Part shown: positions 1-5,513 of the stretch, piece by piece
How the letters are laid out: each line of letters begins with the position of its first letter
How positions within the stretch are numbered: the stretch's first letter is position 1
Assembly (NCBI GenBank): GCA_013044365.1
Contig: JABEUP010000111.1
Location: forward strand, 1-5,513
Length of the DNA: 5,513 nt
Direction: 5' to 3'
Origin: Acidimicrobiaceae bacterium
GTDB lineage: Bacteria; Actinomycetota; Acidimicrobiia; Acidimicrobiales; Acidimicrobiaceae
Notes under the pieces: model-generated
Databases searched by the model: none
What the model saw: the letters and a program-made list of their open reading frames with translations, nothing else
What the model was told of the DNA's origin: nothing
Translations under genes and position numbers: made by a program

Positions 1-222
1 CAGCAAGCCAAAGCGGTGGTTTTCCCGCCAGTGAAAAGCAGTACGATTCCGCGGAGTGACTTCAGGTTGTCAAATGCAGCATTTATGCCCCCCGAATCGT
101 CTCATGAAAATAACTCAGGTACGTTATCCCATACTGCACAAATACGCGGACGGGTCAGTGATGCACCCTAGTGTAACCTCGCGGTGGCATCAGGGTACCC
201 TTCATTCCTTGGGTTGCATGCT
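1..222. other. Non-coding or degenerate region downstream of the aldehyde dehydrogenase
   Basis: No gene can be supported here. On the minus strand the three frames are broken by stops. The longest open stretch runs from codon 101-99 off the left edge and contains a peptide (INAAFDNLKSLRGIVLLF, about 86-33) reminiscent of a zinc alcohol dehydrogenase C-terminus, but it has no start, no stop at the expected place and a stop directly before it. On the plus strand one frame is open from the edge to a TAG at 169-171, and a 40-codon ATG ORF runs 104-226; neither has a visible ribosome binding site. Small palindromes exist: AGGGTACCCT at 192-201 and ATAAC/GTTAT arms at 110-114 and 123-127. There is no GC-rich hairpin followed by a T-run, so I see no intrinsic terminator for the operon. 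Confidence 0.6.
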
Positions 223-1683
223 CTAAAATGGGAAGTGCTTATGCCCCATCTGCATAGTCACCCAGCGGGTAGTTGTAAATGCATCGATTCCGGCCTGTCC
301 GCCAAATCGGCCATACCCGGAGTCGCCAACGCCACCGAAGGGCGCTTGGGCCTCATCATCAACTGACTGGTCATTTACGTGGACTATTCCGGTCCGGAGC
401 TGTTTTGCAACCTCAAACCCGCGGCCAACATTCTCAGTAAGAATTCCGGCGGTCAATCCATAGCTGGTGCTATTTGCCAGTGCAACCGCTTCCCCTTCCG
501 TCTCCACTATATCGACGGTGCACACTGGTCCGAAGATTTCCTCAGTGACAATTCGCTGCCCGCGGCTTACGCCACTCAAAACAGTAGGCGCGTAGACAGC
601 CCCCTGGGCTTTTCCGCCGCCCGCCACAATCTTGGAACCGGAGGAAACTGCCTCATCCACCAACCTAGCCACCCGCTCTGCTGCCTGCTGATTAATAAGC
701 GGACCAACAACAGTCTCTGGACTCTTAGGATCTCCATAAGCCAGCGATTTCGTCTTATTTGCCAGCCGATCCAAAAACTCACCGGCCACGCTTTTTTGTA
801 CGATGATTCGATCAGCGCACATACAAATCTGGCCCGAGTTCATGTAGGCAGCAAATGCGACTGCATTAACTGCGTAGTCCAAGTCTGCATCGCCTAGAAC
901 AATCAACGAATTCTTTCCGCCAAGTTCCAACACGGCTGGCTTCAGATTTTGAGCAGCCAGAACCCCAATTATGCGCCCGATTTTGGTTGAACCGGTAAAG
1001 CTGACCTTGGCCACCCTAGGATCCGAAATCAGTACTTCAGCGATCTCTCCGGCATCAGCAGGAGCATTTGTCACCACGTTGCATACCCCTTCAGGCAGAC
1101 CAGCTTCTCTGAGGATATCTGCCAGCAGCAACCCCGAGGTAAGAGGTGCCTGCTCGCTGGGCTTCAAAACGACCGTATTCCCCATCGCAATCGCTATTGC
1201 AATCGACCGGATCCCGAGAATAAAGGGAGCATTCCAGGGCGCGAAAGCCGCCACCACTCCAGAAGGTTGACGAAGTGACAACGACAACGCACCCGGAGTA
1301 TCTGTGGCAAGCACCTGACCTAGCGGTGCAGTTGTGGCTGCAGCAGCCTCTCTTAATATTGAAGCAGCAAAACCGGCATTGAACATGCCCCAACCAAAAG
1401 TCCCACCTGTTTCACCCGTAAGAGTTGCTGCCAGAGACTCTGCTTTCGACTCCATTAGATCAGCAGCCTTCAGCAAGATCCGCCGCCTATCCGAAGGAGT
1501 TGAAATTGACCAGGCGGGAAACGCCCGCTCTGCTTCATCCACCGCTTTCCTCACGTCATCAGGCGAAGACGCGGCTACCGTTGCTATGACATCGCCCGTA
1601 TATGGGTCAATATCATCTATCGTACGCCCTCCGCTCGCGGCAGTTTCCTCTCCGCCGATCAGAAGTCCTCTAGTAATAGTCAA
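223..1683 (-). CDS. NAD-dependent aldehyde dehydrogenase, aromatic-aldehyde (vanillin/benzaldehyde/salicylaldehyde) type
   Basis: This 486-residue cytoplasmic enzyme of the ALDH superfamily oxidises an aldehyde to its carboxylic acid with NAD+. Visible motifs: N151 in APWNAPF (oxyanion hole), KPSE at 174-177, with E177 at the position that normally favours NAD over NADP, FTGST at 229-233 in the Rossmann fold, general base E253 in LELGGKN, catalytic C287 in NSGQIC, and EEIFGP at 381-386. The C-terminal VNDQSVDDEAQAPFGG (about 436-451), the glycine-rich GYGRFGG and the final HKHFPF resemble vanillin, benzaldehyde and salicylaldehyde dehydrogenases, so an aromatic substrate is inferred, not proven. 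Length is normal for the family and no key residue is missing. The start is TTG (1683-1681), supported by AAGGGGG seven bases upstream. It is the last gene of the operon, 12 bases after livM. A second cysteine, C289, sits two residues after the nucleophile. Confidence 0.93.
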   Translation of the reverse strand: MTITRGLLIGGEETAASGGRTIDDIDPYTGDVIATVAASSPDDVRKAVDEAERAFPAWSISTPSDRRRILLKAADLMESKAESLAATLTGETGGTFGWGMFNAGFAASILREAAAATTAPLGQVLATDTPGALSLSLRQPSGVVAAFAPWNAPFILGIRSIAIAIAMGNTVVLKPSEQAPLTSGLLLADILREAGLPEGVCNVVTNAPADAGEIAEVLISDPRVAKVSFTGSTKIGRIIGVLAAQNLKPAVLELGGKNSLIVLGDADLDYAVNAVAFAAYMNSGQICMCADRIIVQKSVAGEFLDRLANKTKSLAYGDPKSPETVVGPLINQQAAERVARLVDEAVSSGSKIVAGGGKAQGAVYAPTVLSGVSRGQRIVTEEIFGPVCTVDIVETEGEAVALANSTSYGLTAGILTENVGRGFEVAKQLRTGIVHVNDQSVDDEAQAPFGGVGDSGYGRFGGQAGIDAFTTTRWVTMQMGHKHFPF

Positions 1684-1690
1684 TTCACAT

Positions 1691-1697
1691 CCCCCTT
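1691..1697 (-). promoter_or_regulatory. Ribosome binding site of the aldehyde dehydrogenase
   Basis: AAGGGGG on the minus strand lies seven bases before the TTG codon at 1683-1681 and decides that start. No in-frame ATG lies close by; the ATG between this site and the TTG is out of frame and followed directly by a stop. The two leading A residues are also the last bases of the TAA stop of livM (1698-1696), so ribosomes ending livM stop on top of this site, which would favour coupled translation. Confidence 0.7.
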
Positions 1698-2727
1698 ATT
1701 TGTTTGTTTGAGTTACCAGTTGATCACCCTCCGGCGACGACTTTCGAAGAAAATACCCGACCGGGAAAAGCTTGGTACTGCTGCGGTCTGCCCACACACC
1801 CCAAATACCGCCCCTTGCCCAGATGGCAATTATGACCGCCACTGCGCCAACTATGACCAAATACCAAGCGTTAAATCTTGCCAACGACTGCTGGAGCACG
1901 ATAAACACCACTGATCCTATGATGGGACCTTCGATGCTGCCTATTCCTCCGATGAGCACTGCGAAAATCATGTAGGCTGTCCACTGCACGTTGAAAACAT
2001 TCGCTGCCTGCACATTGAGCTGACTTATCGCTATCAGTGCTCCTGCACCGGCACAGCCTGCCGCAGAAATCAAATAGACGATCCTTTTGGCACGGGTTAC
2101 CTTCACGCCGATGCTGCGCGCACCAATCTCATTGTCCCTAACTGCAGTCAACGCAAGCCCCAGGCGGCTGCGCAACAACAAATAGACACTGACAAGGGAG
2201 GCTAAAACTACTGCCAGGGAGGCCCAGTAGGTAAAAGCCCCTAACAGGACCGAACTCATCGACTGCAAACCAGGCAATGAAGCACCGGTTCCGCCCCCCA
2301 GTGAGGGAATGCCGGTAATAGTGATTCCGGCAGCCACCGCCACCACCCATGTGGCAATTGCAAAATATCCACCAGTAAGTCGAAATAAGAACCAAGATAT
2401 GGGATAGGCAAATACAGCTCCAACCACTACCGCAACCGGAATCGCAAGGAATGGCTCTATCCCATGCTGGGCAAGAAGTAACACTGTATATGCGCCGATG
2501 CCTATAAATGCCTGCTGCCCGACAGATACAAGGCCTCCATAACCCGCCAACACATTCCACATGTTTGCAAGAATAAGAAGAATGAACAGGTTAACCAAAG
2601 TGTTGGTGAATCCTTGCGCTACGACATAGGGTAACGCGACCAATCCGACCACTACCACTGTTCCCAGGATGCCCAAATAGTAACCCGAATACTGTGACCG
2701 GCTCACAAAGTCTAATTTGCCGTTCAT
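1696..2727 (-). CDS. livM: Branched-chain amino acid-type ABC transporter permease, LivM family
   Basis: This 343-residue inner-membrane permease is one of the two different pore-forming subunits of a HAAT/Liv-type importer, pairing with the LivH-like protein encoded just upstream. About nine hydrophobic segments are visible (roughly 18-38, 44-62, 65-85, 92-116, 120-140, 160-184, 213-233, 250-275, 283-303). LivM hallmarks are NVLAGYGGLVSVGQQAF near 58-74 followed by GIGAY, the cytoplasmic loop LGLALTAVRDNEIGARSIGV near 189-208 that should contact the ATPases, and LIGGIGSIEGPIIGS near 258-272. A hydrophilic tail of about 35 residues follows the last segment. The ATG start is preceded by AGAAGG with a seven-base spacer and overlaps the livH stop by four bases (ATGA). 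Family assignment is secure. The symbol denotes the family only; the substrate need not be leucine, isoleucine or valine, and the neighbouring dehydrogenase argues for an aromatic or related acid. Confidence 0.93.
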   Translation of the reverse strand: MNGKLDFVSRSQYSGYYLGILGTVVVVGLVALPYVVAQGFTNTLVNLFILLILANMWNVLAGYGGLVSVGQQAFIGIGAYTVLLLAQHGIEPFLAIPVAVVVGAVFAYPISWFLFRLTGGYFAIATWVVAVAAGITITGIPSLGGGTGASLPGLQSMSSVLLGAFTYWASLAVVLASLVSVYLLLRSRLGLALTAVRDNEIGARSIGVKVTRAKRIVYLISAAGCAGAGALIAISQLNVQAANVFNVQWTAYMIFAVLIGGIGSIEGPIIGSVVFIVLQQSLARFNAWYLVIVGAVAVIIAIWARGGIWGVWADRSSTKLFPVGYFLRKSSPEGDQLVTQTNK

Positions 2728-3593
2728 GCCAGAGCCTTCTTAGGAAAGAACCCATTGGGACGTATTGCCAGGATGGCGAGAAAAACCAGATGAGGTGCGA
2801 GCGCACCAAAATTCGCACTGGCCACCAGCCCGATCGTAGCTGCTACCCCCAACACTATTCCGCCAGCCAAGGTACCCCACAGTGAACCAAGGCCACCGAT
2901 TACCACCGCTTCAAAGCCGTAGATCAGATAGGTCGGACCTGCCGAAGGAGTAATTTGAGAGTACATGGACAGAGCAAGTCCGGCCAAAGCCACAGTACCA
3001 AATGCAACACCGGCGGCTATACCGAATACATGCCGATAGTCGGCTCCGATAAGCTGAGCCGCTTCACGGTCATCGGCGACCGCACGTATAATCCGTCCGG
3101 TATTAGTACGAGACAGTCCAAGCTGGATAATCACAATCGTCGCAATTGCCACAAGAAGTATGGCAACCGAAAGATAAGAGATCGACAACTGATGGGTAAT
3201 GCGGAAAGCGCCCGACCCTAATGCGCCGATCGAGAGGGAATGGCTGTTGGCTGAAAAACCCTCCAAAAGAAGATTTTCAATTATCACCGAAAGTCCAAAT
3301 GTTACCAGCAACGTGGTAAGCGACCCAGATTTAAGACTTGGTTGAAAGAGCAATCGCTGCATCACATAACCAATTACCACAAAGACTGGAACCACGACTA
3401 TGAATATCCAGATTGCAGGAATGTGAAGAAGAGGTATCAGCACAACTGCCAAATATCCTGCAGCCACCGCGATATCGCCGTGTGCAAGATTTATAACCTC
3501 CATGACGCCAAAGAGCAACGAAAGCCCTGCGGCAAACAGTACGAATAAACCACCCAAAAAAATGCCCTGAATCAGAGCGTTGATCCAGCTCAC
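2724..3593 (-). CDS. livH: Branched-chain amino acid-type ABC transporter permease, LivH family
   Basis: This 289-residue inner-membrane permease is the partner of the LivM-like subunit in the translocation pore. Hallmarks of the LivH family are the N-terminal GIFLGGLFVLFAAGLSLLFG (10-29) followed by VINLAHGD (33-40), the cytoplasmic loop TGRIIRAVADDREAAQLIGA (165-184) expected to dock on the ATPases, and EAVVIGGLGSLWGTLAGG (228-245). It ends in the typical RPNGFF (278-283). About eight hydrophobic segments can be drawn (roughly 10-30, 38-56, 57-77, 92-110, 138-158, 189-210, 219-249, 258-277). The length is normal. The start is GTG, overlapping the livF stop as GTGA. A modest GGGGA lies only four bases upstream, so initiation probably depends on translational coupling to livF. 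Transported solute unknown; the symbol marks family, not demonstrated function. Confidence 0.93.
   Translation of the reverse strand: MSWINALIQGIFLGGLFVLFAAGLSLLFGVMEVINLAHGDIAVAAGYLAVVLIPLLHIPAIWIFIVVVPVFVVIGYVMQRLLFQPSLKSGSLTTLLVTFGLSVIIENLLLEGFSANSHSLSIGALGSGAFRITHQLSISYLSVAILLVAIATIVIIQLGLSRTNTGRIIRAVADDREAAQLIGADYRHVFGIAAGVAFGTVALAGLALSMYSQITPSAGPTYLIYGFEAVVIGGLGSLWGTLAGGIVLGVAATIGLVASANFGALAPHLVFLAILAIRPNGFFPKKALA
2735..2740 (-). promoter_or_regulatory. Ribosome binding site of livM
   Basis: AGAAGG on the minus strand, seven bases before the livM ATG (2727-2725). It lies inside the last codons of livH, giving livM its own initiation signal in addition to the ATGA stop/start overlap. 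Confidence 0.6.
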
Positions 3594-4336
3594 AAAGTCC
3601 CCAATTCTAAATTAGGCTTAGCTATACCAAAATAAGCGGCTTCAATTTCCTCTGCCGTGAAGTCCCGCGGACCGCCGAAAAGAGTCGTTTTCCCCTCGAG
3701 CAAACAATGAATCTGCGACGCGATGGAACGCGCCTGGGATACGTCCTGTTCCACCAGTAACACCGTTAGACCTGACTCTAAAAGTGAGCCGAAAGAGCTG
3801 TAAATACTTCTTACGACAATCGGCGCGAGACCGAGTGAAAGCTCATCTATTAACAGAAGTCTGGGATTAGAAAGCAGCGCCCGGCAAATGGCAACCGCCT
3901 GCTGCTCGCCGCCTGACAATAACGACGCTCTTTGACTTCGACGCGACGGCATCCAGGGAAACATCTCGTATACCGTTGCCAAGGTCCATGTGCCCTTCCT
4001 GGCACGATATGTACCAGTGAGGAGATTCTCTTCAACACTCAGCGATGGAAAAAGCCGCCTTCCTTCTGGGACCAGGGCAATTCCGCGCGCAACTCTCAGG
4101 TGAGGCGGTACTGAGGTAATATCCTCGCCATCAAGCAGAATTCTTCCCTTGATTGGCTTGTGCAACCCGGCCAAAGTGCGCATAAGAGTTGACTTTCCAG
4201 CGCCATTTGCGCCGATCACTGCAAATATACTCGACTCCTCGACTGAAAAACTCACTCCATCCAACGCCGTCAGCTGGCCATAGTTCACGGTTAGATCTTC
4301 GATTCTAAGCAAATGGTCTCGCGTGACTTGGCTCAT
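3590..4336 (-). CDS. livF: ABC transporter ATP-binding protein, LivF family
   Basis: This 248-residue cytoplasmic ATPase works with the LivG-like ATPase as a heterodimer beneath the LivH/LivM pore. Motifs in order: Walker A GANGAGKST (42-50, K48), the LivF-typical VPEGRRLFPSLSVEENL (89-105), where E91 stands at the usual Q-loop position, canonical signature LSGGEQQ (140-146), Walker B LLLIDE (160-165, with D164 and catalytic E165), and LLVEQD (193-198), where Q197 stands at the usual H-loop histidine. The E and Q substitutions are common in LivF proteins, so they identify the subunit rather than a defect. AYFG near 234-237 matches the family's usual end, with a short tail after it. The ATG overlaps the livG stop by four bases, and AGGTG lies five bases upstream. 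Family assignment is firm; the solute is inferred only from context. Confidence 0.94.
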   Translation of the reverse strand: MSQVTRDHLLRIEDLTVNYGQLTALDGVSFSVEESSIFAVIGANGAGKSTLMRTLAGLHKPIKGRILLDGEDITSVPPHLRVARGIALVPEGRRLFPSLSVEENLLTGTYRARKGTWTLATVYEMFPWMPSRRSQRASLLSGGEQQAVAICRALLSNPRLLLIDELSLGLAPIVVRSIYSSFGSLLESGLTVLLVEQDVSQARSIASQIHCLLEGKTTLFGGPRDFTAEEIEAAYFGIAKPNLELGTL

Positions 4337-5142
4337 GGCGACACCTGGCGGCCTTCCCCATCACCGAGATGCCCATGCGATGCATAGTGATCCATCCGTA
4401 GAGCACTCTCTTCTCCAGGTTCAGTCCCCAAGAACAGCTCCTTCACTTCAGCCATTGCCAATACCTGCGCAGGCTTGCCGTCGCCAATAATACGTCCACC
4501 TGCAATGCAGATCAGGCGATCAACCGTCTCAACAAGAGCACGCACGGCATGCTCTATCCAGATGACAGCAACTCCTGATTTTCTGGCTTTAAGTACAATT
4601 TTGATCAGCTCGTCCACTTCAGGGTCGGTCAACCCGCCAGCCACCTCATCAAGTAGCAATATCCTGGGCCTCGTCGCGAGAGCTCTGGCAAGTTCAAGCC
4701 GCTTGCGGTGCAGCAACCCGAGTCGACCTGCCGGTCTATTAGCCACGTCATACAACCCAGTATCCGATAGAACCGATGAAGCAAGATCAGTGGCATCACG
4801 GCCCTTTAGACCAGCTCCCTGATGGGCCGCCACCAACACGTTTTCAAAGACGGTCATCTGCTGGAATGGTCGCGGAACCTGATGAGTCCTGCCAATACCC
4901 ATCTTGCACCGATCAGCGGAATCACGCCTGTTCAGGAGTTCGCCTCCTAAACGCACTTCCCCTGCGTCTTCGTGCAATTCACCGCTGATTATTCCAAAGA
5001 GACTCGTCTTGCCGGCCCCATTTGGACCGACTATGCCAACTGCTTCTCCATCAGCGACGCTGAAGGCAAGGCCCTCAGCGACGCTGACTTTATTGAACCG
5101 CTTAACAATTCCAATCAGTTCAAGTAAAGGTGTGTTTTCCAT
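4333..5142 (-). CDS. livG: ABC transporter ATP-binding protein, LivG family
   Basis: This 269-residue cytoplasmic ATPase is the partner of LivF. Visible motifs: Walker A GPNGAGKTS (39-47, K45), Q-loop Q88 in GRTHQVPRPF, a family-typical MTVFENVLVAAHQG near 96-109, Walker B ILLLDE (161-166, D165 and E166), GGLTD at the D-loop (169-173), and H-loop H198 in WIEHAV. The signature region reads LGLLHRKRLELARAL (141-155) instead of the usual LSYGQQRRLEIARAL-like sequence, so the LSGGQ-type motif is degenerate; similar variants occur in Liv-type ATPases from memory. The conserved end LFLG (236-239) is followed by about 30 extra hydrophilic residues with several His, Gly and acidic residues. The ATG shares its A with the TAA stop of the binding-protein gene (TAATG). 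No well-placed Shine-Dalgarno is seen (a GGAG lies about 14 bases away), so it is probably translated by coupling. Confidence 0.93.
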   Translation of the reverse strand: MENTPLLELIGIVKRFNKVSVAEGLAFSVADGEAVGIVGPNGAGKTSLFGIISGELHEDAGEVRLGGELLNRRDSADRCKMGIGRTHQVPRPFQQMTVFENVLVAAHQGAGLKGRDATDLASSVLSDTGLYDVANRPAGRLGLLHRKRLELARALATRPRILLLDEVAGGLTDPEVDELIKIVLKARKSGVAVIWIEHAVRALVETVDRLICIAGGRIIGDGKPAQVLAMAEVKELFLGTEPGEESALRMDHYASHGHLGDGEGRQVSP

Positions 5143-5513
5143 TACGCGTACGTAGGCTCCAACGTCCCGTTAAGAGGAACATCTGAGTTCAAAGTATTGT
5201 CAACGACATACTGGGTCCAAGGGTATTTGGTACCAGCCTTCCACTGCACGCCAACCGGCTTGACAATAGCGACACCAGGAACTGGGCCCGCCGTAAAGTT
5301 CAACGGACCGCACATGCTTTGGATATTCATTGTCCGAAGCTGGCTGGCCACCTCTTTAGCATCATGCGGATCACTTGCATGGGCAAATGCCTGGTAAGCC
5401 ACCTCGAACAGTGCGTAAGTGGAACCCAGCGCCTGGGTCCACTGGTTACCCGATGAAGTCTGATAGCCGTCTCCAAGTGACTTGGAAGTCAATCCGTCAA
5501 GAGAGGACCTATA
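5142..5513 (-). CDS. ABC transporter solute-binding protein (type 1 periplasmic binding fold, LivJ/LivK-like), C-terminal part
   Basis: Only the last 123 residues are in the window; the reading frame is open to the right edge, so the gene continues beyond 5513 and its start, signal peptide and most ligand contacts are not visible. The segment contains GNQWTQALGSTYALFEVAYQ (about 22-41), DPHDAKEVASQLRTM (50-64), GPLNF (71-75), PVPGVAIVKPVGVQW (79-93) and KYPWTQYVVDN (98-108). This succession is typical of the C-terminal lobe of extracellular binding proteins of HAAT importers, especially those near aromatic-catabolism genes. It would deliver solute to the LivH/LivM pore. The TAA stop overlaps the livG ATG by one base. 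An internal TTG at 5492-5490 is not a credible start, because the homology continues upstream of it. Family assignment rests on pattern and on the adjacent ATPase and permease genes. Confidence 0.85.
   Translation of the reverse strand, partial: YRSSLDGLTSKSLGDGYQTSSGNQWTQALGSTYALFEVAYQAFAHASDPHDAKEVASQLRTMNIQSMCGPLNFTAGPVPGVAIVKPVGVQWKAGTKYPWTQYVVDNTLNSDVPLNGTLEPTYA

Noticed and set aside
110..127. ATAAC/GTTAT inverted arms as a possible operator
   Set aside because: The arms are only five bases and the centre is not symmetric. It lies downstream of the operon, with no regulator gene or promoter nearby to give it a role.
88..130. Resemblance of TCGTCTCATGAAAA...TACGTTA to a Tn3-family terminal inverted repeat
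   Set aside because: The outer end reads CCCCCC rather than the expected GGGG, the inner end lacks the usual TAAG, no second copy is visible in the window and no transposase or resolvase gene is present.
152..201. Candidate terminator hairpins (GGGT/ACCC arms at 152-168, palindrome AGGGTACCCT at 192-201)
   Set aside because: The stems are four to five base pairs, one has no loop, and neither is followed by a run of T on the minus strand. They are too weak to call an intrinsic terminator.
379..897. 172-codon plus-strand open frame
   Set aside because: It lies wholly antisense to the well-supported aldehyde dehydrogenase. Its translation has no recognisable domain and no ribosome binding site, so it is a shadow of the coding bias of the real gene. 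The plus-strand frames at 971-1270 and 1334-1711 are the same kind of artefact.
1185..1206. Short repeated GCAATCG units
   Set aside because: They encode the alternating Ile-Ala run (residues 161-166) in the conserved region before MGNTVVLKPSE of the aldehyde dehydrogenase, so protein constraint explains them.
5142..5492. A separate small gene starting at TTG 5492
   Set aside because: The frame continues open to the window edge, and the residues upstream of the TTG fit the same binding-protein fold, so this is an internal codon of a truncated gene.

Overview
The window is a single, tightly packed minus-strand operon fragment. It encodes a branched-chain-amino-acid-type (HAAT/Liv family) ABC importer followed by an NAD-dependent aldehyde dehydrogenase. 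In transcription order, from high to low coordinates, the genes are: the C-terminal part of a solute-binding protein (cut by the right edge), a LivG-type ATPase, a LivF-type ATPase, a LivH-type permease, a LivM-type permease and the dehydrogenase. The five transporter genes overlap by 1 or 4 bases at every junction (TAATG, ATGA, GTGA, ATGA). The dehydrogenase follows after 12 bases, with its ribosome binding site abutting the livM stop codon. This points to one transcript whose promoter and any regulator lie beyond position 5513.

The dehydrogenase has all the core ALDH residues. Its C-terminal region (VNDQSVDDEAQAPFGG, then a terminal HKHFPF) resembles the vanillin, benzaldehyde and salicylaldehyde dehydrogenase branch. 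The likely theme is therefore uptake of an aromatic or similar carboxylate by the Liv-type importer, with oxidation of an aldehyde intermediate to an acid in the cytoplasm. The exact substrate cannot be read from this sequence.

Positions 1-222, downstream of the dehydrogenase, contain no convincing gene, no strong terminator and only faint similarities. One is a short minus-strand peptide resembling the C-terminal end of a zinc alcohol dehydrogenase. The other is a 40-codon plus-strand ORF. This may be a decayed or rearranged boundary of the operon.

Base composition looks intermediate, roughly half G+C by eye. The window uses TTG and GTG starts besides ATG. A free-living soil-type bacterium that degrades aromatic compounds (an actinobacterium or proteobacterium) is plausible, but the phylum cannot be fixed because the N-terminus of the binding protein, which would show a lipoprotein or Sec signal, is missing. 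I found no mobile element, CRISPR array, RNA gene or clearly new system. The most notable molecular detail is that the unusual ATPase motifs of LivG and LivF would fall in the same composite ATP site.
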